Source of the DNA: Sphingomonas sp. HMP6
GTDB lineage: Bacteria > Pseudomonadota > Alphaproteobacteria > Sphingomonadales > Sphingomonadaceae
Direction: 5' to 3'
Assembly: GCF_013374095.1 (NCBI RefSeq)
Contig: NZ_AP022672.1
Span: 2,169,501 to 2,233,500, forward strand
Length of the DNA: 64,000 bases
Below the pieces are notes generated by a model. It searched no databases and was not told the DNA's origin. It was given only the letters and a program-made list of their open reading frames with translations. Positions 29,626 through 38,367 of this stretch are shown one piece after another (the stretch's first letter is position 1; every line of letters starts with the position of its first letter). The position numbers and the translations under genes are program-made.

Positions 29626-31875
29626 ATGCCCGCGCCTTCGCTTCCCCGGATCGACCGCCGCACGCTGCTGATCGGCGGTGGCGCCGGGATCGGGCTGGTC
29701 GTCGCGTGGAACCTGTGGCCGCGGAAATATCTGCCCAATCTCACCGCCGACCAGGGCGAGACGGTGTTTGGCGCGTGGATCAAGATCGGCGATGACGGCC
29801 ATGTCGCGGTCGCGGTGCCGCAGGCCGAGCATGGCCAGGGCGTCTACACCACCCTTCCCCAGATCGTCGCGGATGAGCTGGGCGCGGATTGGCGCACCGT
29901 CGCGGTCGAACCGGCCCCGCTCAATCCGCTCTACGCCAATCCGTTCGGGGCGGAGGAACTGTTCGAGGGCGGCGACGATGCTCTGATGAAAGCATGGCGC
30001 GACGCCCATGCAGTGCAGATCGGCTTGAGGTTCACCGGCGGATCGAGCTCGGTACGCGCTTTCGAGGATCCGCTCCGCGCGGCGGGCGCGGCGGCGCGGA
30101 TCCTGTTGTGCAAGGCAGCCGCCGCACGCTGGAAGGTCGAGTGGCAGACCTGCGCGACCGGCGACGGCTTCGTCACGCACGGCAAGGACCGGCTGCGCTT
30201 CGCCGAGCTGGCGGCAGAGGCAGCGCGCGACTTCGGCGATACCGCATTGCCCGATCCGCTGCCGTTGCGCGGCGATACTGCCAACCGCCTCTACGGCCAA
30301 TCGCTCCCCCGCCTTGATGCCCCGTCGAAGATCGACGGCTCCGCCAATTTCGCGGGCGACATCCGCTTGCCCGACATGCTCTTCGCCAGCATTCGCCAGG
30401 GGCCGGTCGGCGACAGCAAGCTGGTGCGCGTCGACCGCGCGGCGGCGGACCGGATTTCGGGCGTGCGGCACGTCGTCACCAACGACCAATGGGTCGCGGC
30501 GGTCGGCAATAGCTGGTGGGCAGCGAACGCGGCGCTCGACGCGATGGCCCCGCGTTTCGAAACGCGCGGGGGCCGAATCGACGATGCCAGCATCGCGGCT
30601 GCGCTGAAAGCCGCGCTCGACGCGCCGGGCACGCGACTCGCCCAAGCCGGCGATGTGGCGGCGGCGTTCAAGGACGCCAAGCTGGTCACGGCGGACTATC
30701 AGGTCGGCCTCGCCCCCCATGCCGCGATCGAGACGATGACCGCGACCGCGCAGCTGCGCGGCGGCAAGCTCGATCTATGGTTGCCGACCCAAGCCCCCGG
30801 TCTGGCCCGCGCCGCAGCGGCCGCCGCGATCGGCTTGTCCGAGGATGCGGTGCTGGTGCACCCGATGCTGATCGGCGGGTCGTTCGGCGCGAATCTGGAA
30901 ACGCAGTGCGCGGCGCAGGCAGCGGTGCTCGCCAAGACGCTCAACCGCCCGGTGCAATTGGTGTGGAGCCGTGCGGAGGATTTGCTGCACGATCGCTTCC
31001 GTCCGCCAGCGCGCGCGCGGATGAACGCACGCCTCGGCGCGAACGGACAAATTCTCGGCTGGCAGGCGAAGATCGCTGCCCCCGCCACCGGGCAGCAGCT
31101 TGCCCGCCGCCTGCTCGCGCAGGATCGCGGCTTCAGCACGGCGCTGTCGCTGGCCGGGGCGAGCGATCGCTATGCCGTCGCGGGCGCGAAGCCGATGTAT
31201 CGCATCCCGGCCTATGCGATCGATCACCACCCGGCCGAGATCGGCGTGCCGACCGGACATTGGCGATCGGGCGCGCACAGTTACACCGCCTTTTTCACCG
31301 AATGTTTTCTCGATGAACTCGCGCACATGGCGGGCACCGAAGCACTGTCCTATCGCATCGGGATGCTCGGTGGCGATGCGCGGCTCGCGCGCTGCCTGTC
31401 GACCGCCGCGTCACTCGGCGGCTGGGAGGGCGGCGTCGCGGGTAGCGGCCAGGGCATCGCCTGCCACAGCTTTCGCGGGAGCCACATCGCGGTGCTGGTC
31501 GAAGCGCATGTCGGGGAAGGACAAGCGGTCAGCGTCGACCGAATCGTCGCGGCGGTCGATTGCGGGCGGCACGTCAATCCCGACATCGTCAAACAACAAA
31601 TCGAAGGCGGGCTGCTGTTCGGCATGGCCGCCGCGATCGGCGGTGGAATCGGGTTCAAAGCGAATCTGGCACAGGCGCGGAGCTTCGGCGCGCTCGGCCT
31701 GCCGCGGCTTGCTGACACGCCCGACATCACGGTCGAACTGATCCCGAGCGAGGCCGAACCGGGTGGCGTGAGCGAACTTGCGGTGCCCCCGGTTGCACCG
31801 GCGATTGCCAACGCGCTGCAAGCCGCTACGGGGGGACGCTTGCGGAGCCTGCCGCTCGTTCCCGGAACCGTCTGA
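29626..31875 (+). CDS. Molybdopterin-binding subunit, xanthine dehydrogenase family (Tat-exported)
   Basis: A 749-residue protein of the isoquinoline 1-oxidoreductase beta-type molybdenum hydroxylases. The N-terminus RRTLLIGGGAG followed by a hydrophobic stretch is a twin-arginine export signal. VAVPQAEHGQGVYTTLPQI, PSKIDGSANFAGDIRLPDML and LIGGSFGANLE are cofactor-domain motifs. Family members need a 2Fe-2S partner and often a cytochrome c, but neither is adjacent: the neighbours are the helix-hairpin-helix gene and hemH. I chose the ATG at 29626 because it directly precedes the signal. Confidence 0.88.
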   Translation: MPAPSLPRIDRRTLLIGGGAGIGLVVAWNLWPRKYLPNLTADQGETVFGAWIKIGDDGHVAVAVPQAEHGQGVYTTLPQIVADELGADWRTVAVEPAPLNPLYANPFGAEELFEGGDDALMKAWRDAHAVQIGLRFTGGSSSVRAFEDPLRAAGAAARILLCKAAAARWKVEWQTCATGDGFVTHGKDRLRFAELAAEAARDFGDTALPDPLPLRGDTANRLYGQSLPRLDAPSKIDGSANFAGDIRLPDMLFASIRQGPVGDSKLVRVDRAAADRISGVRHVVTNDQWVAAVGNSWWAANAALDAMAPRFETRGGRIDDASIAAALKAALDAPGTRLAQAGDVAAAFKDAKLVTADYQVGLAPHAAIETMTATAQLRGGKLDLWLPTQAPGLARAAAAAAIGLSEDAVLVHPMLIGGSFGANLETQCAAQAAVLAKTLNRPVQLVWSRAEDLLHDRFRPPARARMNARLGANGQILGWQAKIAAPATGQQLARRLLAQDRGFSTALSLAGASDRYAVAGAKPMYRIPAYAIDHHPAEIGVPTGHWRSGAHSYTAFFTECFLDELAHMAGTEALSYRIGMLGGDARLARCLSTAASLGGWEGGVAGSGQGIACHSFRGSHIAVLVEAHVGEGQAVSVDRIVAAVDCGRHVNPDIVKQQIEGGLLFGMAAAIGGGIGFKANLAQARSFGALGLPRLADTPDITVELIPSEAEPGGVSELAVPPVAPAIANALQAATGGRLRSLPLVPGTV

Positions 31876-32915
31876 TGCCGCCTGTTCTTCCGCCTCCCCT
31901 TCCTCCCGAGCTGCTCCCCCCGGAGCATCCGCCGGTGCGCACCCGCAAGGTCGGCGTGTTGCTCACCAATCTCGGCACGCCCGACGGGCCGGACGTAAAA
32001 TCGGTTAAGCGGTATCTGCTCGAATTCCTGTCGGACAAGCGCGTCGTCGAAATTCCGTCGATCCTGTGGCAGCCGATTCTGCGTGGCATCATCCTCAACA
32101 CGCGCCCCGCCAAATCGGCCGAGGCCTATGCGCAAGTGTGGAGCGACGACGGTTCGCCGCTCGCTGCCATCACCAAGGCGCAGAATACCGCGTTGCAGGG
32201 CGCGTTTGGGCCCAACGTGATGGTCGATTGGGCGATGCGTTACGGCAGGCCGTCGATTCCCGAGCGCATACAGGCGATGAAGGACGCCGGCTGCGACCGC
32301 ATCCTGATCGCGCCGCTCTACCCGCAATATTGTGGTGCCACCACCGCGACCGCCAACGACAAGGTGTTCGAAAAGCTCGCGAAGATGCGCTGGCAGCCGG
32401 CGATTCGCACGCTGCCGCCATATTATGACGACCCCGCCTATATCGACGCGCTCGCCGAATCGATCGAGGCGGCGGTGGCGAAGCTCGATTTCGAACCGCA
32501 AGCGATCGTCGCCAGCTTCCACGGGATGCCGGAGCGCACGCTAGAACTGGGCGATCCCTATCACTGCCATTGCCAGAAGACCGGGCGGTTGTTGGGCGAG
32601 CGGCTGGGCAAGCCGCTCGTCGTCTCGTTCCAGTCGCGCTTCGGACGTGCGAAATGGCTCGATCCCGCGACCGACACCACGCTTGAGGAACTGCCCGAAA
32701 AGGGCATCACCAAGATCGCCATCTTCGCACCGGGTTTCTCGGCCGATTGTCTCGAAACGCTCGAAGAACTTGCGATTCGCGGGCGCGAGAGCTTTGAGGA
32801 GAAAGGCGGGACGCACTTCGCCTATATTCCGTGCCTTAACGACAGCGATATCGGCATTGATATGTTACAGACTTTACTCGCACGGGAACTTGAAGGGTGG
32901 GTCGCGCCCGCCTAG
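31875..32915 (+). CDS. hemH: Ferrochelatase
   Basis: A 346-residue enzyme inserting Fe(II) into protoporphyrin IX, the last step of haem synthesis. The N-terminal KVGVLLTNLGTPDGPD, the central LYPQYCGATTA, the metal-site His in VASFHGMPERTL, the HCHCQKT segment and the Glu in FAPGFSADCLETLEE are all seen. The start overlaps the stop of the molybdenum hydroxylase by one base (TGATG). A Pro-rich stretch of about 25 residues precedes the domain. Confidence 0.96.
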   Translation: MPPVLPPPLPPELLPPEHPPVRTRKVGVLLTNLGTPDGPDVKSVKRYLLEFLSDKRVVEIPSILWQPILRGIILNTRPAKSAEAYAQVWSDDGSPLAAITKAQNTALQGAFGPNVMVDWAMRYGRPSIPERIQAMKDAGCDRILIAPLYPQYCGATTATANDKVFEKLAKMRWQPAIRTLPPYYDDPAYIDALAESIEAAVAKLDFEPQAIVASFHGMPERTLELGDPYHCHCQKTGRLLGERLGKPLVVSFQSRFGRAKWLDPATDTTLEELPEKGITKIAIFAPGFSADCLETLEELAIRGRESFEEKGGTHFAYIPCLNDSDIGIDMLQTLLARELEGWVAPA

Positions 32916-32953
32916 CGTACCTTCGCGGACGAAGATCCAAGGAGGAGAGACAT

Positions 32954-33676
32954 ATGGCACGCGTGGCAATCGTAACCGGCGGAACACGCGGCATCGGCGA
33001 GGCGATCAGCCTTGGCCTGAAAGAGGCGGGTATGACCGTCGCGGCAACCTATGCCGGCAATGACGAGCGCGCCCGCGAGTTTACCGAACGCACCGGGATC
33101 GCCGCCTATAAATGGGATGTCGCCGATTATGACGCCTGCCAGGACGGCTGCGCCCGCGTCGCCGCCGATCTCGGGCCGGTCGACGTGCTGGTCAACAATG
33201 CCGGCATCACGCGCGACGGCACGATCATGAAGCTCACCTATCAGGCGTGGAAAGAGGTGATCGACACCAATCTCGGCGGCTGCTTCAACATGGCCAAGGG
33301 CGTGTTCCCGGGCATGCGCGAGCGCAAATGGGGCCGGATCGTCAACATCGGGTCGATCAACGGCCAAGCCGGGCAATATGGCCAAGTCAATTACGCCGCC
33401 GCCAAATCGGGCATTCACGGCTTCACCAAGGCGCTGGCGCAGGAAGGCGCGAAGTTCAACGTGACGGTCAACGCGATCGCACCGGGCTATATCGACACCG
33501 ACATGGTCGCGGCGGTGCCCGCCGACGTGCTGGAGAAGATCGTCGCGAAGATCCCGGTCGGGCGGCTCGGCCAGGCGACCGAGATCGCGCGCGCTGTGAC
33601 GTTCCTGTGCTGCGATTCGGGTGGGTTCGTGACCGGGTCAACGCTGTCGATCAACGGCGGGCAGCACATGTACTGA
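32954..33676 (+). CDS. phaB: Acetoacetyl-CoA reductase
   Basis: A 240-residue short-chain dehydrogenase reducing acetoacetyl-CoA to (R)-3-hydroxybutyryl-CoA with NADPH, the monomer supply for PHA. It shows the nucleotide loop GGTRGIGEAI, NNAG, catalytic Ser in NIGSINGQ, and Tyr/Lys in NYAAAKSG. QYGQVNYAAAKSGIHGFTK and the C-terminal TGSTLSINGGQHMY are typical of PhaB. The ATG at 32954 follows GGAGGAGA. phaC and the phasin gene lie 17-20 kb away; phaA is not in view. Confidence 0.92.
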   Translation: MARVAIVTGGTRGIGEAISLGLKEAGMTVAATYAGNDERAREFTERTGIAAYKWDVADYDACQDGCARVAADLGPVDVLVNNAGITRDGTIMKLTYQAWKEVIDTNLGGCFNMAKGVFPGMRERKWGRIVNIGSINGQAGQYGQVNYAAAKSGIHGFTKALAQEGAKFNVTVNAIAPGYIDTDMVAAVPADVLEKIVAKIPVGRLGQATEIARAVTFLCCDSGGFVTGSTLSINGGQHMY

Positions 33677-33989
33677 CGGTTCGAGGCGCGGCCACGCCCG
33701 CGCCGCTGCGCGCAGCGCACGAACCGGCACGGACGACGGACGGGGCAGCGCCCCGATCCGGCCGACGGCTTTGCCGTCGGCGCCCCCGGAGAAAAACCAA
33801 ACGGGGCCGGCCTTCTCGAGGAAAGGCCGGCCCCGCCCCCCGGCTGCGCAACACGGGGGTACCTGTGAAACTGTTCAACGCCGGTCGGCAAAGCCGCCGT
33901 CGGTCGGGTTCGCTAGGGCGACCCGCCGTCCGGTAAGGGCGCTGCTCGCTTAGGCGAGCATAGGGGCGGACGTAGCCGCCCCTGCGCCC
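33677..33989. other. Hairpin-dense intergenic region without a gene
   Basis: These 313 bases hold no credible coding frame but at least six inverted repeats: CGGTTCG/CGAACCG (33677-33725) enclosing two smaller hairpins; CGGGGC/GCCCCG (33741-33755); GCCGACGGC/GCCGTCGGC (33761-33781); a long stem at 33803-33834; a weak one at 33907-33925; and a three-way arrangement at 33932-33994. The region lies between convergent genes, so either strand could be transcribed. It may be structured RNA ends, repeats or both. Confidence 0.7.
33803..33834 (-). terminator. Long-stem terminator candidate
   Basis: A 12-base perfect stem GGGGCCGGCCTT / AAGGCCGGCCCC with an eight-base loop is followed on the minus strand by a T-rich run (GTTTGGTTTTTCTC). 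It would stop transcripts arriving from the glycine-zipper gene. Confidence 0.6.
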
Positions 33990-33994
33990 TTACC
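33932..33994. repeat. Nested inverted repeats forming a three-way junction
   Basis: An outer stem GGTAAGGGCGC (33932-33942) / GCGCCCTTACC (33984-33994) encloses two perfect hairpins: TGCTCGC-TTAG-GCGAGCA (33943-33960) and GGGGCGG/CCGCCCC (33963-33982). The right arm covers the stop codon of the glycine-zipper gene. The geometry is that of a folded RNA or cruciform rather than a simple terminator. Confidence 0.75.
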
Positions 33995-34409
33995 GCCGGC
34001 ACCCATCCCGATCGATCGCGCGGCCCGCAAGCGCACCACCACCTGCCCCAAGCACGGTGCCGAGCGTTCGGTCGCCACGCCCGGCGATCACGTTGCCGAG
34101 CAGACCGCCCGCAATCGCGCCGATGATCGTGCCCTGGTCGCTACGGCAGCGGTTGCGCGACTGGTTGTAATAGCGGCGGTCCTGATACTGGCGGCGATCA
34201 TCGCGCCGGTCGTAACGGCGATCATCGCGCCGGTCGTCCCGGTAATCGCGACGATACTGAACATCGTCGCGATTGTAGCCGTCGCTATACGCCTGATCAT
34301 AGGCATAGGACTGGCTGTTGTCGTAGCGCTGTGCGGCGGCGGGCGTTGCGGCCAAACCGGTCGCGGTCATGGCCAGCGCGGTGGCGGCGAGCGTGAGCTT
34401 CTTCATCAT
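33990..34409 (-). CDS. Glycine-zipper envelope protein
   Basis: A 139-residue exported protein with a signal peptide ending near TPAAAQ. A highly charged Asp/Arg/Tyr-rich middle (RRDYRDDRRDDRRYD) precedes a C-terminal glycine zipper (GTIIGAIAGGLLGNVIAG, then GTVLGAGGGALAGRAI). Proteins of this type (glycine-zipper 2TM / 17-kDa surface-antigen like) sit in the outer membrane or periplasm and often respond to envelope stress. Two Cys flank the zipper. The start could equally be the second Met. Confidence 0.85.
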   Translation of the reverse strand: MMKKLTLAATALAMTATGLAATPAAAQRYDNSQSYAYDQAYSDGYNRDDVQYRRDYRDDRRDDRRYDRRDDRRQYQDRRYYNQSRNRCRSDQGTIIGAIAGGLLGNVIAGRGDRTLGTVLGAGGGALAGRAIDRDGCRR

Positions 34410-34569
34410 GGTACGTCTCCTGTTCGGGGCCGGTTGGGCTGTGTCCGATGATGCGGTTATGGCCGAGTCGCACTGAGACGAGGCTGAATGAGGTTGTTAG
34501 CCGCCGTTCATCACGCCCGGTGGGGAGACGATGGTTGCGCGATGCCTTCGGCTCCCGCAGGGGCAGGCA

Positions 34570-35568
34570 ATGCGGATATTCTGGTCGCTCCTACTTGTGC
34601 TGTTCCTCGTTCCCGAAGGAACGCGACCGGTGCATCGCCCGGTGCTGGGGAAGCGGGCAGACATGCGCGCGACGCCGGTTATGCTCGATCGCGACGATTC
34701 GCGCCGTCGCCGCGTCGGCGATCTGGTGTGGCTCGGCGGGATCAAACTCTCGAGCCATGACCCGGCCTTTGGCGGCTATTCCTCCCTTTCCATCGCTGGC
34801 GATCACTTCACCTTGTTGAGCGATGGCGGCAATATCGTGCGATTCGTGTTGGGGTCCGACTGGAAAGTCCGCGCGGCCGAGTTCGGCGATTTGCCCGGCG
34901 GGCCGGGCACCGGCTGGTCGAAGCGGAGTCGCGACAGCGAATCGATGAGCGTCGATCCAAAGACCGGCGCAATCTGGGTCGGGTTCGAGAATGCGAACGC
35001 CTTCTGGCGCTATGCCCCCGGTTTCGCCCGGGCCGAGGCGCGCGTCAGCCCGCCCGCGATGCACGATTGGGGCGAGAATGCAGGGCCAGAGGCGATGACG
35101 CTGCTGCCCGGCGGTGGGATGGCCACGATCGGCGAGCAGCGCCCATGGCCCGGCAAGCCGGGGCGCGCAGGCATCGTCTTCTACGGCGATCCTGTCCTCC
35201 ACCCGCGCAGCGGCTTCCGCTTCAATTATCTGCCGCCACAAGGCTATGATCCGAGCGACATGACCGTGCTGCCCGATGGGCGCTGGCTGATCCTGAATCG
35301 GGGGTTTCGCTGGGCGCGTTTTTCGAGCGTGCTGAGCGTGGTCGACCCGGCGCAAGTCCGGCCCGGCGCGACAGTGCGCGGTCGCGACATCGCGACGCTC
35401 GCGGCACCACTCATCCACGACAATTTCGAAGGGGTCGCCGCAACGCGCGAAGGGCGCGCGACAATCCTCTGGCTGGTGTCCGATGACAACCAGCTTCCGG
35501 TTCAGCGCAGCCTGCTGCTGAAATTCAGGCTCGACCCGGTTCCACCGCAGCGGAACCGGGCGAAATAA
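34570..35568 (+). CDS. Phytase-like esterase family protein, exported
   Basis: A 332-residue protein with an N-terminal signal (IFWSLLLVLFLVPEG). The body has repeated blade-like strands: YSSLSIAGDHFTLLSDGGN, IWVGFENANAFWRY, PEAMTLLPGGGMATIGE, LPDGRWLILNRGF and a C-terminal DNFEGVAATREGRATILWLVSDDN. This pattern matches the 'esterase-like activity of phytase' beta-propeller family (PF13449). Activity on phosphate esters is inferred only. The start at 34570 is chosen for the signal peptide and the upstream AGGGGCAGG. Confidence 0.8.
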   Translation: MRIFWSLLLVLFLVPEGTRPVHRPVLGKRADMRATPVMLDRDDSRRRRVGDLVWLGGIKLSSHDPAFGGYSSLSIAGDHFTLLSDGGNIVRFVLGSDWKVRAAEFGDLPGGPGTGWSKRSRDSESMSVDPKTGAIWVGFENANAFWRYAPGFARAEARVSPPAMHDWGENAGPEAMTLLPGGGMATIGEQRPWPGKPGRAGIVFYGDPVLHPRSGFRFNYLPPQGYDPSDMTVLPDGRWLILNRGFRWARFSSVLSVVDPAQVRPGATVRGRDIATLAAPLIHDNFEGVAATREGRATILWLVSDDNQLPVQRSLLLKFRLDPVPPQRNRAK

Positions 35569-35571
35569 GGA

Positions 35572-35874
35572 TTAAGCGGCAGCCGAGATGGCTGCGGTCA
35601 GCTTCTTCGACACATCGCGCTTCAAGCGGCGTGCCCGCAGCGAGAGCTTGTCGTTGGTCGTCTTGACCAGCCAATTGTCCAGCCCGCCGACATGCTCGAC
35701 CGAACGCAGCCCATGGGCCGAAACGCGCAACTTAACGCTGGTACCCAGCGCATCCGAAATCAGCGTGACGTTCTGCAGGTTCGGCAGGAACGTGCGCTTG
35801 GTCTTGTTATTGGCGTGGGAGACGTTGTTTCCCACCATCCGGCCCTTGCCGGTCAGTTCGCAAATGCGGGCCAT
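35572..35874 (-). CDS. rpmB: Ribosomal protein bL28
   Basis: A 100-residue L28 of the long alphaproteobacterial type. [20 protein letters not shown] and the basic [13 protein letters not shown] are diagnostic. [16 protein letters not shown] and the Lys/Arg-rich C-terminus follow. It is a large-subunit protein lying alone on the minus strand, convergent with the esterase gene (3-base gap). Confidence 0.97.
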   Translation of the reverse strand: MARICELTGKGRMVGNNVSHANNKTKRTFLPNLQNVTLISDALGTSVKLRVSAHGLRSVEHVGGLDNWLVKTTNDKLSLRARRLKRDVSKKLTAAISAAA

Positions 35875-36090
35875 CGTGAATTCCTGAGTCGATGAGCGAG
35901 CCCGTAATGAGGCTCGTGAAGGCGGGGCGCATACCGAAAGGCGGGGGGCAGGTCAACATCGCGTGCGGCCTGAGCGCAAAACCGGCCTCGCCAAATGCGC
36001 ATCGGTCATGCAACGATCGCGCGGACCCGGCGTTTGGTTACGGTAACGGATCGATTTGGCCCATTCGCTGGGCATAACAGGAGAGTTCCC

Positions 36091-36342
36091 ATGCGTTTCC
36101 TTTTGGCTTTGGTCGGCCTTGCCGCCCTCGTCGTCGTCGCGCTCGTGTCACTCGGCATGCTAAAGATCGACAGCAAGGCGGGCTCGCTGCCGACGGTCAG
36201 CGTCAATGGCGGCAAGGCCCCCGAGGTGACCGCCAATATGGCGACGGTCGAATTCGGCACCACCACCAAGACGGTCGAGGTGCCGACCGTCAAGGTGATC
36301 AAGCCGGCCGGCGCGGACGGCAATACCGTCACGACGCAATAA
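36091..36342 (+). CDS. Small exported or membrane protein, unknown
   Basis: An 83-residue protein: one N-terminal hydrophobic segment (FLLALVGLAALVVVALVSLG), then a Val/Thr-rich tail (TVSVNGGKAPEVTANMATVEF, KTVEVPTVKVIKPAG) that would form strands outside the membrane. CAGGAGAG precedes the ATG at 36091; longer upstream codons do not look coding. The family is not recognised. It is 61 bases before tadA. Confidence 0.75.
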   Translation: MRFLLALVGLAALVVVALVSLGMLKIDSKAGSLPTVSVNGGKAPEVTANMATVEFGTTTKTVEVPTVKVIKPAGADGNTVTTQ

Positions 36343-36403
36343 CATCATTGATGATCGCACCGACGATCTGGCGGTTTCGCCTAGCGTAAGGCATGGGGCG
36401 CGG

Positions 36404-36853
36404 ATGATCCCGCTCCCTGCCCCCATGCGCGCCGCGCTCGACGCCGCCGCCAGCGCGGCAGCGGCGGGCGAAGTGCCGGTCGGGGCGGTGGTCGTGCAGG
36501 GCCGGCGAATCATCGCGACTTCCGCCAACGCCCCGCGCGCCCTGCACGACCCCACCGCGCATGCCGAGATATTAGCAATTCGCGCGGCAGCGGCGGCGAT
36601 CGGCTCAGATCGGCTGAGCGATTGCGATTTGTGGGTGACGCTGGAGCCGTGCGCGATGTGTGCCGGGGCCATTGCCCACGCCCGGATCGCGCGGCTCTAT
36701 TATGGCGCGAGTGATCCCAAGGGCGGCGCGGTCGAGCATGGCCCGATGCTGTTCAGCCAGCCGACGATCCACCACCGGCCGGAAGTGTTTCCAGGCTTTG
36801 GCGAAGGCGAAGCCGCCGCCTTGCTCCGCGATTTCTTTGCCACGCGGCGCTGA
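36404..36853 (+). CDS. tadA: tRNA-specific adenosine deaminase
   Basis: A 149-residue zinc deaminase converting A34 to inosine in tRNA-Arg(ACG). The active-site HAE (53-55, TAHAEILAIR) and PCAMC (82-86, TLEPCAMCAGAI) are intact. ARIARLYYGASDPKGGAVEHGP is the TadA signature that separates it from other nucleoside deaminases. The length is typical. Confidence 0.95.
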   Translation: MIPLPAPMRAALDAAASAAAAGEVPVGAVVVQGRRIIATSANAPRALHDPTAHAEILAIRAAAAAIGSDRLSDCDLWVTLEPCAMCAGAIAHARIARLYYGASDPKGGAVEHGPMLFSQPTIHHRPEVFPGFGEGEAAALLRDFFATRR

Positions 36854-36933
36854 GGCCCGCACCCCAGCAACATTCGAAAATAAAGCGACGGTTGTGAATT
36901 CGCCCGAATCGCGCGAAGGAAGCGCACAGTATT

Positions 36934-38247
36934 ATGCACCCGCTTCCCCCCTTCCCGTGGATCGACGTCGCGATCATCTTCGCGCTGATCGTGTTGAACG
37001 GCGTTTTCGCCATGTCCGAACTGGCGATTGTTTCGTCGCGGAAAGCACGGCTGGAGGCGATGGCGCGCACTGGCAAGCGCGGCGCGCGCGCGGCGATGGC
37101 GCTCGCCGCCGACCCGGGCAAATTCCTGTCGACCACCCAAGTCGGCATCACCCTGATCGGGATTTTGGCGGGTGCCTATTCGGGCGCGAGCCTGGGCGGG
37201 CCGGTCGCGGCGCGGATGGAATTTCTCGGCCTTAGCGCCGAAGCGACCCAGTCGCTTGGCTTTGCGATCGTGATCGGCATCACCACCTATCTGTCGCTGG
37301 TCATCGGCGAGCTTGTCCCCAAGCAAATCGCGCTGCGCGCGCCCGAGCCGATCGCAGCGGCAATGGCGGGGCCGCTGATGGCGCTCGCCTGGGGTGCTGC
37401 CCCGGTCGTGTGGCTGCTCGATTCGTCGAGCGGCGCGCTCTTCCGCCTGATGGGCCTGAAGCGCGAATCGGAGGAGCATGTCACCGCCGAGGAACTGCAC
37501 CTGATCGTCGCCGAAGCGAGCAAATCGGGCGTGATCGAGGAACATGAACGCTCGATTATCTCGGGCGTCGTCCGCTTGGCGGATCGCCCCGTCCGCGAGG
37601 TAATGACGCCCCGAACAGACATAGAATGGATCGACGCCACGCTCGATGATGCGGGCCTGCGTGCTGCGCTGGTCGAGGCGTCACACAGCCGCTTGCCAGT
37701 CGCCGAAGGATCGGTCGACGCGGTCATCGGCGTGGTGCAGGCGCGCGATATTGCGGTCGCGCTGTTCAAGGGCGAGCCGCTCGACCTGCGCACGCTGATG
37801 CGGCAGGCACCGGTCGTACTCGACCAGATCGACGCGATGGACGCGCTCGATGCACTGCGCCAGGCCGAGGTGCCGATGGCGCTAATCCACGACGAATATG
37901 GCCATTTCGAAGGGATCGTGACGCCCGCCGATCTGCTTGCCGCGATTGCGGGCGAATTCGCCTCCGACGCCGACCCGGAAGATGCGCCCACCGTGGTGAC
38001 GCGCGACGACGGATCGCTGCTCGTCGCCGGGCATATGGCGGCGGATGCGCTGGCCGAACGGCTCGGCATCGATCTGCCCGAGGAACGCGATTACGCGACC
38101 GTCGCGGGCCTCGCGCTCGCGGTGTTCCGCCATTTGCCGGGCGAGGGCGAGAGCTTTGTCGAGCAAGGCTGGAAATTCGAAGTGGTCGATCTCGACGGCC
38201 GCCGGATCGATAAGCTCCTGATCAGCAGCGCGCGCGACGCGGGGTAA
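36934..38247 (+). CDS. CNNM/CorC-type membrane protein (DUF21 + CBS pair)
   Basis: A 437-residue 'hemolysin family' protein. Its DUF21 transmembrane domain covers about residues 5-200 (VAIIFALIVLNGVFAMSELAI, GITTYLSLVIGELVPKQIAL). Two CBS domains follow (VREVMTPRTDIEWID, PVAEGSVDAVIGVVQARD, IHDEYGHFEGIVTPADLL), and a CorC_HlyC domain ends the protein. Related proteins handle Mg2+/Co2+ efflux; the haemolysin name is historical. It is convergent with the acyl-CoA ligase gene, with a repeat pair between. Confidence 0.93.
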   Translation: MHPLPPFPWIDVAIIFALIVLNGVFAMSELAIVSSRKARLEAMARTGKRGARAAMALAADPGKFLSTTQVGITLIGILAGAYSGASLGGPVAARMEFLGLSAEATQSLGFAIVIGITTYLSLVIGELVPKQIALRAPEPIAAAMAGPLMALAWGAAPVVWLLDSSSGALFRLMGLKRESEEHVTAEELHLIVAEASKSGVIEEHERSIISGVVRLADRPVREVMTPRTDIEWIDATLDDAGLRAALVEASHSRLPVAEGSVDAVIGVVQARDIAVALFKGEPLDLRTLMRQAPVVLDQIDAMDALDALRQAEVPMALIHDEYGHFEGIVTPADLLAAIAGEFASDADPEDAPTVVTRDDGSLLVAGHMAADALAERLGIDLPEERDYATVAGLALAVFRHLPGEGESFVEQGWKFEVVDLDGRRIDKLLISSARDAG

Positions 38248-38263
38248 CGCCGCGCCTCCGGTT

Positions 38264-38353
38264 CCGTTCGCCCTGAGCCTGTCGAAGGGCACCTCTGCGC
38301 ACGCGACGCCATGCGTAGGGCAAGCAGTGCTTCGACAAGCTCAGCACGAACGG
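38264..38353. repeat. Paired palindromic repeat, family A, copy 3
   Basis: The left arm (38264-38290, CCTGAGCCTGTCGAAGGGC) and right arm (38330-38353, CTTCGACAAGCTCAGCACG) are inverted, 39 bases apart. They lie between the convergent CNNM and acyl-CoA ligase genes, where they could act as a two-way transcript stop. Confidence 0.85.
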
Positions 38354-38367
38354 CAGGTGTTCGCTCG

